A stretch of 8,155 bases of DNA from contig CALHWG010000026.1 in NCBI GenBank assembly GCA_938036745.1, positions 1 to 8,155 on the forward strand, given 5' to 3'. The position numbers were made by a program, and so were the translations under genes. Each line of letters opens with the position of its first letter. Positions within the stretch are counted from its first letter, which is position 1. This DNA comes from an uncultured bacterium. GTDB lineage: Bacteria; Patescibacteriota; Saccharimonadia; Saccharimonadales; Saccharimonadaceae. The notes under the pieces were generated by a model. The model was not told the DNA's origin. It saw only the letters and a program-made list of their open reading frames with translations, and ran no database searches. Below are positions 1-4,965 of this stretch, piece by piece.

Positions 1-605
1 CTAGCCCTAATCCTTCGCCAGTATTTGGGAGTTTGTTTTTAGTCTCTTCTTTTTTGTCTTCGGTCGCTTTAGGCTTCACAGTTTCAGACTTCTTGCTTTG
101 GTCTGGAGCTTTGCTGTTGTCAGTAGGTTTTTCACCTTCTGGCTGTTTTGCGGCGCCTTTATCCGCAGGTTTTTGGTTATCTGCTGGATTTTCGGCCTTG
201 CCGTCACCTTTGCCGTTGTCGCCAGGTTTAGCTTGTCCACCCTTATTATCGTCGCCAGGTTGTGGCGCTGGTTTAGGGTCAGGCTGTGGTTCTGGCTCTG
301 GCTTTGGTTGCGGAGTTGGGTCTGGCGTAGGATTAGGGCTAGGCTGTGGAGTTGGGTCTGGTGTAGGATTAGGGCTAGGCTGTGGAGTTGGGTTTGGATC
401 TGGCTGATCCACCTTTTTATAAATGAAGCTAAATCCTGAAGCTGCCCCAAATTCAACGAGTTCATAATTAATCCACCTAGGGCTAGAGAGAGATTTATAC
501 CCCTCAATCTCCTTGGGGATCAAAGTTCTTTTCTCCCCGGGATTGAGAGTGATTGTATCGGTTGGAGAGACTTTTGTTGAATAATCTCTCTCATCAAGGT
601 AATCT
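1..605 (-). CDS. LPXTG cell-wall-anchored surface protein, C-terminal fragment (partial at both ends)
   Basis: Read on the minus strand in the frame whose plus-strand triplets begin at base 2. The fragment starts with about 65 residues resembling the end of a MucBP-type adhesin domain (EIEGYK near the middle, FSFIYKKV at its end). A Pro-rich linker follows (PNPTPDPTPQPS units, then PEPEP), then a Lys/Asp/Glu/Gly/Pro spacer, and then the sortase motif LPNTG followed by EGLGL, where the window ends. The hydrophobic anchor and basic tail would lie outside. This is the usual order at the C terminus of a sortase-anchored surface protein of Gram-positive type. No Met, GTG or TTG start occurs in frame; the frame closes at a stop (614-616) inside the adjacent CRISPR-like repeat, and all three minus-strand frames of that repeat contain stops. 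The coding part is therefore truncated at 605, by rearrangement or by an assembly join. GC content looks clearly higher than in the rest of the window. Confidence 0.75.
315..386 (-). repeat. Two tandem 36-bp units coding Pro-rich linker
   Basis: Bases 315-350 and 351-386 are 36-bp direct copies differing at one position (C326 versus T362), with the start of a third copy at 387. Each codes for 12 residues of alternating proline in the linker between the adhesin-like domain and the LPNTG motif. Such repeats usually vary in copy number between strains. Confidence 0.9.
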
Positions 606-706
606 GTTATACCTTACCTATAAGGAATTGAGACGTGCGCGTGAACTTGTCCTCTAGTATGCCTAGTACCGTCCAAGGTTATACCTTACCTATAAGGAAT
701 TGAGAC
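606..706. CRISPR. Two-repeat CRISPR-like mini-array (29-nt repeats, 43-nt spacer)
   Basis: A 29-nt sequence beginning GTTATACC and ending GGAATTGAGAC occurs identically at 606-634 and 678-706, separated by a 43-nt unique, GC-richer spacer (635-677). Inside the repeat CCTTA-CCTA-TAAGG forms a 5-bp stem with a 4-nt loop. The 3' end ATTGAGAC closely resembles the ATTGAAAC handle of type I/III repeats, which would put the array on the plus strand. An AT-rich stretch with a strong promoter on the right (915-943, minus) could instead be a leader for the opposite orientation. No cas gene is in the window. Two copies are the minimum for an array, so a recombination site or other short repeat remains possible. 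Confidence 0.55.
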
Positions 707-807
707 TTTTTTGCGGAGCTTTTTGGCGTTTCGAAAATAAGTTAAAAATCCAATGACGATTTTATAAACCTTAATTTCAAATCGCCGTTCAAACTCCGCA
801 AAAAGTC
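704..807. repeat. Long imperfect inverted repeat beside the CRISPR-like repeat
   Basis: The left arm (about 704-745) begins GACTTTTTTGCGGAG. The right arm (about 768-807) ends CTCCGCAAAAAGTC, its reverse complement apart from one T. Weaker pairing continues inward (GGCG-TTTCGAAA against TTTCAAATCGCC), giving arms of about 40 nt around a loop near 750-765. The left arm shares the last three bases of the second repeat. No T-run follows on either strand, so it does not look like a simple terminator. A foldback mobile-element remnant or a structured array leader are possible readings. Confidence 0.6.
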
Positions 808-1044
808 TAACGGACAACTCAAAATTATTAAATTTTAAAATTTCTAATGTGCTTGGTGGAATGTACGATAACTATTTTTTATTTTTGCTTTTTATTTCTT
901 TCAAAGCTATTTAAATTGTATCACAACAATTTCAAAAAGTCAATACCATAAGCATAATAAAATGAGTTTTGTTGTACTTTTAACACGTTTAAATCTGTTA
1001 ATTTTAATGAACAAAAAAATTATACAAAAAAGTCTAAAAAAGTA
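707..1044. other. Gene-free AT-rich stretch
   Basis: No convincing ORF on either strand. Besides the inverted repeat and a minus-strand promoter (915-943), the stretch holds only AT-rich sequence with no further structure I can support. Confidence 0.6.
915..943 (-). promoter_or_regulatory. Strong minus-strand promoter, no recognised gene downstream
   Basis: On the minus strand TTGACT (943-938) and TACAAT (920-915) are separated by 17 nt, with TGA directly before the -10 (extended -10). Transcription would start near 908 and run left through the inverted repeat into the CRISPR-like repeats. No start codon with an open frame follows, so the product would be non-coding, perhaps an array transcript. 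Confidence 0.6.
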
Positions 1045-1073
1045 TTGACTTTATGCTTATTTTAGATTATTAT
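1045..1073 (+). promoter_or_regulatory. Strong plus-strand promoter of the small transcription unit
   Basis: TTGACT (1045-1050) and TATTAT (1068-1073) have exactly 17 nt between them. The start of transcription is expected near 1080. It diverges from the minus-strand promoter at 915-943. Confidence 0.65.
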
Positions 1074-1084
1074 AGAGGTAGCTT

Positions 1085-1201
1085 ATGAATAAAAAGTTTA
1101 TACATGAGCCAAAAATAAAAATTATTTCAAGTGAATTCCGCAGTTCACATAAAACTCTAAAATTAAAAATCAAAAACTCCACATTACTATTTATAAAATG
1201 A
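1085..1201 (+). CDS. Possible small basic peptide, 38 aa, function unknown
   Basis: ATG at 1085, TGA at 1199-1201. The product would be a lysine-rich peptide (starts MNKKFIHEPK, ends STLLFIK) with no motif I recognise and no clear signal peptide. Support is contextual. A consensus promoter sits just upstream, a GAGG stands 6 nt before the ATG, and a 10-bp terminator hairpin overlaps the stop codon, so 1080-1230 forms a complete transcription unit. The expected transcription start (about 1080) lies after the GAGG, so the message would be nearly leaderless with only about 5 nt before ATG. The alternative is a small non-coding RNA of about 150 nt in which this AT-rich frame is open by chance. 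Confidence 0.35.
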   Translation: MNKKFIHEPKIKIISSEFRSSHKTLKLKIKNSTLLFIK

Positions 1202-1230
1202 GCGTTCCTCGCAGTCGCTCATTTTTATTT
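1195..1230 (+). terminator. Rho-independent terminator of the small unit
   Basis: AAAATGAGCG (1195-1204) pairs perfectly with CGCTCATTTT (1216-1225) around an 11-nt loop and runs into a T-rich tract on the plus strand. Confidence 0.75.
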
Positions 1231-1233
1231 TTC

Positions 1234-1264
1234 AAAAAATAAAAAACATCTTGTATAAAAGATG
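1234..1264 (-). terminator. Terminator after tmRNA
   Basis: On the minus strand CATCTT (1264-1259) pairs with AAGATG (1252-1247) across a 6-nt loop, followed by a T-rich run (A-rich 1234-1246 on the plus strand). It lies about 17 nt beyond the tmRNA CCA end. Confidence 0.6.
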
Positions 1265-1280
1265 CTCTTAAGAATATTTT

Positions 1281-1658
1281 TGGTGGAGCTGCCGAGAACT
1301 GCCCTCGGGTCCAAAAGGTAACATTTTAGCCTTCTACAAGTTTAGTTAATTTTGGTTAAAATTTAATACTTAAAAAAATCAACAAAAATATATTAAAAGT
1401 TGCGAAAAAAATCTCACTTAAAATTTATCGCGAAAATTTTAAGCTATCAGTGAAAAAATATGACACTTTTCGAAATACGCACTGCCCCATTTCGAAAAAT
1501 GGTTGCCAATAAATTAAGCAGCAACTGGTGCTGAAGCTGGAGCAAAGAATGCTACAACTTTAGCTGCAAAGTTTTTTGCATTTATTTAATACTTTACGCA
1601 GTAAACGACTTGCAAGCCAAACTGTTAAATTCCTCTTGTCTAAAGCTAATTCAGCCCC
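1281..1658 (-). ncRNA. ssrA: tmRNA (transfer-messenger RNA)
   Basis: This RNA rescues stalled ribosomes with SmpB: its tRNA-like end accepts alanine and its short frame adds a degradation tag. On the minus strand the 5' end reads GGGGCTGAATTAGC with the conserved GACA shortly after, and the 3' end reads CAGCTCCACCA with CCA encoded. GGGGCUG and CAGCUCC form the 7-bp acceptor stem. The tag frame begins at a GCA resume codon (1579-1577) after AATAAAT and stops at TAA (1516-1514). The 21-residue tag starts AKNFAAKVV and ends APVAA, the small/hydrophobic end expected of a protease tag. T-stem CCGAG/CTCGG (1308-1304 with 1296-1292) encloses a 7-nt loop GGCAGTT instead of the usual TTCRANY. Further helices, such as CCATTT/AAATGG at 1487-1502, fit the pseudoknot region. 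Length about 378 nt is normal. Confidence 0.93.
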
Positions 1659-1669
1659 AACATATTTAC

Positions 1670-1678
1670 ATTATATCA
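1670..1678 (-). promoter_or_regulatory. Extended -10 promoter of tmRNA
   Basis: TGATATAAT on the minus strand lies 11 nt upstream of the mature 5' G. No good -35 is seen, as is common with TGN-extended -10 sites. It interleaves with the divergent promoter of the ComM-like gene. Confidence 0.6.
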
Positions 1679-1683
1679 TAAAA

Positions 1684-1712
1684 TTGAGATTTTTAAATGC
1701 TTATGATAAAAT
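1684..1712 (+). promoter_or_regulatory. Promoter of the ComM-like gene
   Basis: TTGAGA (1684-1689), 17 nt, then TAAAAT (1707-1712) preceded by TGA. The expected start near 1719 leaves only about 3 nt before the ATG at 1722, pointing to a leaderless message. Confidence 0.6.
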
Positions 1713-1721
1713 TATTACATT

Positions 1722-3227
1722 ATGGTGAGTAAAGTTATATCAGCCGCACCAATTGGCTACGAAGCAGAGATTATTGAGGTGGAAGGAGATTCTTCGAAAG
1801 GATTACCAAGCCTACAAATTGTTGGAATGGGAAATAAAGCAATTGATGAAGCGAAAGAGCGAGTTCGAAGCGCAATCAAAAACTCAATGTTGGATTTCCC
1901 TGCTAAGAAAATTATCATCAATTTAGCACCTGCAGAAATCCCAAAAGACGGAACTTTTTTCGACCTACCTATTGCAATTTCGATTTTAACGCTCTCAAAC
2001 CAGCTAAAGCAGCACGAATTAAAATCCCGTGCATTCGTTGGCGAGTTATCACTAAACGGAGATCTTAGACCAATTAAAGGTATTATCAATATTGTCGAAA
2101 AACTTCGAAGCCACGGAATTAAAGAAATTTTCTTACCTATTGAAAATTTAGAAACAAGCTCTATAATAGATGGCGTAAAATTAATTGGTGCAAGAAATCT
2201 TAAAGAGATTTTTCTTCATCTTAAAAATGAAAAAATAATAAAAAACGAAGAAAATATTAACACTTTTAAAGATAATAACGATGGCATTATTCTCGATGAT
2301 ATTATTAGTCAAGAACAAGCAAAAAGAGCTCTAACTATCGCGATAGCTGGAAGGCATAATATACTATTAACTGGCCCTCCAGGAACAGGAAAAACAATGC
2401 TTGCTCAAGCCGCTTTAAATCTATTACCGCCGCTTTCGAAAAGTGAGTTATTAGAAGTTTTAAAAATTCACGGTTTAGTTGATGAAATTAATTCAAAAAT
2501 TTCGAGACCTTTTCGTGCGCCACATCATACCGCAAGTAAAGTTTCCGTAATTGGAGGTGGTTCGAAAGCTTTACCTGGCGAGATTAGCCTAGCACACAAT
2601 GGTGTTCTATTTTTAGATGAAATGCCAGAATTCCCTAAATCTATACTCGAAAGCTTACGACAACCGTTAGAAGACAGAAAAATAACCATAACTCGTACAA
2701 ATCGAAAAAGCTCTTATCCTGCAAATTTTATGCTTATTGCGACAATGAATCCCTGCCCCTGTGGTTTTTATGGAGATGCAACAAAAGAATGCACTTGTTC
2801 ATCCACCCAAATTCTTAATTACCAAAGAAAGCTTTCTGGACCGTTAATGGATAGAATTGATATGGTTGTTAATGTTGATAGAATACATAACAAAAATCTT
2901 CTTTTAAAGAATAACAACAAAAATTCTGAACATGCTAATGCTAAAAAACAGATAGAGATGTCGTTAGAATTACAGCATAAGCGTTATAATTGCAGTAATT
3001 TATACAACAGTATGGTTAAAACTAATGATGTAAAAAATAAATTTAATACTTCGAAAGAAGCTGAAGATCTATTAAATTTAGCAACATCAAAACTTGACTT
3101 ATCCGCTCGTGCATTTCTAAAGATATTAAAAGTTTCACGCACAATCGCAGACCTTGACTCATCAAAAGATATCAAAGTAAATCATATTAGCGAAGCTCTA
3201 CAATATCGTCATAAAAATGAAAATTAA
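1722..3227 (+). CDS. comM: YifB/ComM-family magnesium-chelatase-like AAA+ ATPase
   Basis: 501 aa, the usual length of this family. The N-terminal part (about 1-165) is the Lon-protease-like ChlI domain (GLPSLQIVGM, KIIINLAPAEIPKDG, DLPIAI). The AAA+ Mg-chelatase domain has Walker A GPPGTGKT (218-225), the signature RPFRAPHHT (262-270), Walker B GVLFLDE (294-300), a cysteine cluster MNPCPCGFYGD (342-352) with CTC shortly after, and LSGPLMDRID (371-380). A helical C-terminal domain follows. In Haemophilus and Vibrio, ComM is a hexameric helicase that drives branch migration of incoming DNA during natural transformation. That role here is inferred from family only. ATG at 1722 was chosen because it sits directly after a promoter; GTG at 1725 is possible. 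There is no Shine-Dalgarno sequence, consistent with a leaderless transcript. The infC promoter follows within 10 nt of the stop. Confidence 0.93.
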   Translation: MVSKVISAAPIGYEAEIIEVEGDSSKGLPSLQIVGMGNKAIDEAKERVRSAIKNSMLDFPAKKIIINLAPAEIPKDGTFFDLPIAISILTLSNQLKQHELKSRAFVGELSLNGDLRPIKGIINIVEKLRSHGIKEIFLPIENLETSSIIDGVKLIGARNLKEIFLHLKNEKIIKNEENINTFKDNNDGIILDDIISQEQAKRALTIAIAGRHNILLTGPPGTGKTMLAQAALNLLPPLSKSELLEVLKIHGLVDEINSKISRPFRAPHHTASKVSVIGGGSKALPGEISLAHNGVLFLDEMPEFPKSILESLRQPLEDRKITITRTNRKSSYPANFMLIATMNPCPCGFYGDATKECTCSSTQILNYQRKLSGPLMDRIDMVVNVDRIHNKNLLLKNNNKNSEHANAKKQIEMSLELQHKRYNCSNLYNSMVKTNDVKNKFNTSKEAEDLLNLATSKLDLSARAFLKILKVSRTIADLDSSKDIKVNHISEALQYRHKNEN

Positions 3228-3236
3228 GTAAAATAC

Positions 3237-3265
3237 TTGATTTATTTCAAAAAATTTGATAAAAT
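3237..3265 (+). promoter_or_regulatory. Promoter of the infC-rpmI-rplT operon
   Basis: TTGATT (3237-3242), 17 nt, then TAAAAT (3260-3265) preceded by TGA (extended -10). Transcription should start near 3272, giving a leader of about 40 nt, in contrast to the apparently leaderless genes nearby. Confidence 0.65.
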
Positions 3266-3279
3266 AATATGCGAGTAAA
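3260..3279 (+). repeat. 20-nt exact copy of the rplT start region in the infC leader
   Basis: TAAAATAATATGCGAGTAAA occurs at 3260-3279 and again at 4012-4031, where it spans the end of rpmI and the first codons of rplT. In the upstream copy it includes the infC -10 box, and its ATG opens only a 5-codon frame (MRVNC then stop). Confidence 0.9.
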
Positions 3280-3309
3280 TTGCTGAAAAATAGCAATTCG
3301 AAAGGAAGG
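3278..3309 (+). promoter_or_regulatory. infC leader hairpin and Shine-Dalgarno sequence
   Basis: AATTGCT (3278-3284) and AGCAATT (3292-3298) form a perfect 7-bp stem with a 7-nt loop. The purine-rich AAAGGAAGG (3301-3309) follows at once as a strong ribosome-binding site. It is well placed for ATT at 3313 or 3316 and cannot serve the upstream TTG at 3280, which lies inside the hairpin. Confidence 0.6.
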
Positions 3310-3312
3310 AAA

Positions 3313-3822
3313 ATTATTAGCAAAAAAATTCGAATAAACGAAGAAATTCGCGCTCGCGAAGTTCGCGTTATCGGTCAAAGTGGCGAACAACTTGGAATTA
3401 TGAGTTCGAAAGATGCTTTTAATCTTGCTCAAGAAGCAGGACTAGATCTTGTAGAAATCTCACCAAACGCTGAACCGCCTGTTGTTAAAATTATTGATTG
3501 GGGTAAATTCCAATATCAAAAAATGAAAGAACAGCAGAAGAATAAGCGTAAAGCTAAACAAGTTGAGCTTAAACAAATGCGCTTTGGGCTAAAAATTGGT
3601 TCTGGAGACCTAGATATAAAACTTCGAAAAGTTAAAAAATTCTTGTCTGCAGGAAATAAAGTTAAAATTCAAATTGTTTTCAAGGGTCGAGAAATGGCTC
3701 ATAAAGAAATTGGATTTGAAATGGCTAATAAAATTGTTTCCCTTATCGAAGAAGAAGCTATAGTCGAGCAAAAACCTCAGATGGCTGGCCGCAATCTGAG
3801 TTTGGTAGTAAGGAGTAAATAA
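3313..3822 (+). CDS. infC: Translation initiation factor IF-3, probable ATT start
   Basis: IF-3 binds the 30S subunit, prevents premature joining of 50S and checks the start codon and initiator tRNA. The N-terminal domain (KKIRINEEIRAREVRVIG, LDLVEISPNAEPPVVKIIDWGKF) and the lysine-rich linker (residues about 70-85) are followed by the C-terminal domain (KQMRFGLKIGSGDLDIKLRK, FKGREMAH, PQMAGRNLSLVV). The frame is open from TTG at 3280, but that codon has no ribosome-binding site and lies in a leader hairpin. AAAGGAAGG (3301-3309) points to ATT at 3313 (or 3316), giving a protein starting M-I-S-K-K-I-R, the normal family length (about 169 aa). E. coli infC also starts with AUU, which IF-3 itself discriminates against, giving feedback control. 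The stop overlaps the rpmI start (TAATG). Identity is very sure; the start codon is moderately sure. Confidence 0.93.
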   Translation: MISKKIRINEEIRAREVRVIGQSGEQLGIMSSKDAFNLAQEAGLDLVEISPNAEPPVVKIIDWGKFQYQKMKEQQKNKRKAKQVELKQMRFGLKIGSGDLDIKLRKVKKFLSAGNKVKIQIVFKGREMAHKEIGFEMANKIVSLIEEEAIVEQKPQMAGRNLSLVVRSK

Positions 3823-4019
3823 TGCCTAAATTAAAAACACATAAAGGCACAGCAAAGCGAATGAAGCTTACTGGAAGCGGCAAAGTAGTACGCCGTCGAG
3901 CCTTTAAGAACCACATGCTTTCCAAGAAAAGCAAAAGTCGAAAACGACGAATTAACACCACTGCAACCGTAGAAGGAGCAATGGCTAAAAATATTAAACG
4001 AGCATTGGGAGTAAAATAA
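3822..4019 (+). CDS. rpmI: 50S ribosomal protein L35
   Basis: 65 aa, very basic, with the family start [21 protein letters not shown] and the L35 pattern ([20 protein letters not shown]). It is a component of the large ribosomal subunit bound to 23S rRNA. ATG overlaps the infC stop by one base and is preceded by AAGGAG (3810-3815), so translation is probably coupled to infC. It is the middle gene of the conserved infC-rpmI-rplT operon. Confidence 0.97.
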   Translation: MPKLKTHKGTAKRMKLTGSGKVVRRRAFKNHMLSKKSKSRKRRINTTATVEGAMAKNIKRALGVK

Positions 4020-4020
4020 T

Positions 4021-4362
4021 ATGCGAGTAAAACGAGGTGTAACAGCACGAGCAAAGCATAAGAAAATCCTAAAAGCAGCTAAAGGTATGCAACATGCGCG
4101 AACACGCTCATACCGATTAGCTAAGCAAGGCGTAATCCGTTCATTGCAATACGCATATCGTGACCGGCGAAATCGCAAACGAGATCTTCGAGCCCTATGG
4201 ATTACTCGAATTAATATCGCAGCGCGTGAAAACGGAATCACTTACGGAAAACTTATTGCTGGCTTGAAAGCTAAAAATATTGAGCTTGACCGAAAAGTTC
4301 TTGCAGAATTAGCAGTTAGCGAACCAAAAGCTTTTGCGAAGATTGTTGAATCAGTAAAATAA
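4021..4362 (+). CDS. rplT: 50S ribosomal protein L20
   Basis: 113 aa. It starts [22 protein letters not shown] and carries the conserved blocks [39 protein letters not shown] and the C-terminal helical domain. L20 is an early 23S rRNA-binding assembly protein. In E. coli and Bacillus it also represses this operon by binding its mRNA, so the leader repeat reported here may be relevant. One base separates it from rpmI, with GGGAG 11 nt before the ATG. A long terminator follows at 4374. Confidence 0.97.
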   Translation: MRVKRGVTARAKHKKILKAAKGMQHARTRSYRLAKQGVIRSLQYAYRDRRNRKRDLRALWITRINIAARENGITYGKLIAGLKAKNIELDRKVLAELAVSEPKAFAKIVESVK

Positions 4363-4373
4363 TTCTTCAATAA

Positions 4374-4416
4374 AAACTAAAAATCACACTTTCGAAAGAG
4401 GTGTGATTTTTAGTTT
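4374..4416. terminator. Strong, probably bidirectional terminator between rplT and rnpB
   Basis: A perfect 16-bp stem (4374-4389 with 4401-4416) closes an 11-nt loop containing TTCGAA. Both flanks are A/T-rich, so it can stop the rplT message on the plus strand and the RNase P RNA, which ends at about 4426 on the minus strand. The loop hexamer is the one over-represented across the window. Confidence 0.85.
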
Positions 4417-4425
4417 AAAATTAAA

Positions 4426-4744
4426 AGCTTGTCTGTAAGCCGGGTTCTGTCGCGGATAGTCATCTATCTAGTTTAAGAATTACTCCTTAAATCAAGCGGT
4501 TATCGAATTATGGCGAGCAACCATTTTTATAATTCTCCTTGCAGCAGACAGGGTTTACCTCTTGCTTCGCGTCACCGCGAGCAACTGTGAGCTCTTACCT
4601 CACTCCTTTCACCCTTACCTTTTCAGGCGGTATCGTTTCTGTGGCACTTTCCCTAAGGTTTCCCTCGGTTGTCGTTAACAACTGCCTTGCTCTATGCTGC
4701 CCGGACTTTCCTCTAATTTTAAATTAGCGACCATCTAACAAGCT
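4426..4744 (-). ncRNA. rnpB: RNase P RNA
   Basis: This is the catalytic RNA that removes 5' leaders from tRNA precursors. On the minus strand the conserved 5' P4 segment GAGGAAAGTCCGGGC (4713-4699) and the 3' segment ACAGAACCCGGCTTA (4450-4436) are both exact. P1 forms between AGCTTGT at the 5' end (4744-4738) and ACAAGCT at the 3' end (4432-4426). Other typical parts are GATGGTCGC near the 5' end, AGTGCCACAGAAACGATACC (4656-4637) and GGTAAACCCTG (4560-4550). About 319 nt is short for a bacterial RNase P RNA but within the range for reduced genomes. The ends are set by P1 and may be off by a few bases. Confidence 0.95.
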
Positions 4745-4751
4745 ATCTTAT

Positions 4752-4760
4752 ATTATATCA
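4752..4760 (-). promoter_or_regulatory. Extended -10 promoter of rnpB
   Basis: TGATATAAT on the minus strand, 7 nt upstream of the P1 5' end, placing the transcription start exactly at about 4745-4744. No good -35 is visible. The same 9-mer serves tmRNA. Confidence 0.65.
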
Positions 4761-4775
4761 AATTTTCACAAATAT

Positions 4776-4918
4776 AAAAAGCCCCACCAACTTTGATATT
4801 TTCCCCGCATAAAATTATACGGTGGATACCTCCTCAACCTACTACCACGATAGTAGATCATCATTTGGAGTTCCTTTATAAATGATTATTCAGGAAAAAT
4901 CATTCGCCAGCAGGGCTT
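4776..4918 (-). ncRNA. Unassigned structured small RNA (about 143 nt)
   Basis: The RNA starts AAGCCCTGC and ends GGTGGGGCTTTTT on the minus strand. Its ends pair over 13 consecutive positions (4918-4906 with 4779-4791; 8 Watson-Crick, 5 G-U), followed by a T-run, so the closing stem doubles as a terminator. Inside are three hairpins: AATGATT/AATCATT (4904-4898 with 4887-4881, 7 bp), CTACTA/TAGTAG (4856-4851 with 4844-4839, 6 bp) and CCGTATA/TATGCGG (4822-4816 with 4811-4805, 7 bp). The first hairpin loop (TTCCT, 4896-4892) can pair with AGGAA (4875-4871) as a pseudoknot. A single-stranded GAGGAGGTATCC lies between hairpins two and three. An extended -10 (TGGTATAAT) puts the start exactly at 4918. 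It does not match SRP RNA (no GGAAGGAAGCAG) and no gene follows in the same transcript before the T-run, so it is not an obvious riboswitch. Confidence 0.65.
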
Positions 4919-4924
4919 ACTTTA

Positions 4925-4933
4925 ATTATACCA
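4925..4933 (-). promoter_or_regulatory. Extended -10 promoter of the structured RNA
   Basis: TGGTATAAT on the minus strand, with 6 nt to the first base of the closing stem. The -35 is weak (TGGATT at 4953-4948, 17-nt spacing). Confidence 0.6.
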
Positions 4934-4965
4934 ATTTTTAAAATAAAAATCCAGTGTTTTAAATT

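Noticed and set aside
33..507. Open frames on both strands in the low-complexity region (33-407 plus, 98-439 plus, 76-507 minus)
   Set aside because: They are shadows of the Pro-rich LPXTG frame; their compositions (Gly/Ser/Cys-rich, Trp/Arg-rich, Leu/Gln-rich) are what the other frames of the 36-bp repeats produce.
520..548. Possible third, degenerate CRISPR repeat ending GGGATTGAGAG
   Set aside because: Only about half of 29 positions match and it lies in the open frame of the surface-protein domain at the wrong distance.
3269..3286. ATG at 3269 as start of infC or a leader peptide
   Set aside because: It opens a five-codon frame out of phase with infC, and the expected transcription start (about 3272) lies downstream of it.
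3831..4241. Minus-strand ORFs over rpmI/rplT (3758-4054, 3831-4241)
   Set aside because: Complementary shadows of well-conserved ribosomal protein genes.
4539..4727. 62-codon plus-strand ORF
   Set aside because: It lies entirely within RNase P RNA on the opposite strand.
4776..4918. Riboswitch or T-box reading of the structured element
   Set aside because: The next feature in its orientation is rnpB with its own promoter, a T-run ends the element, and no coding gene is controlled in cis.
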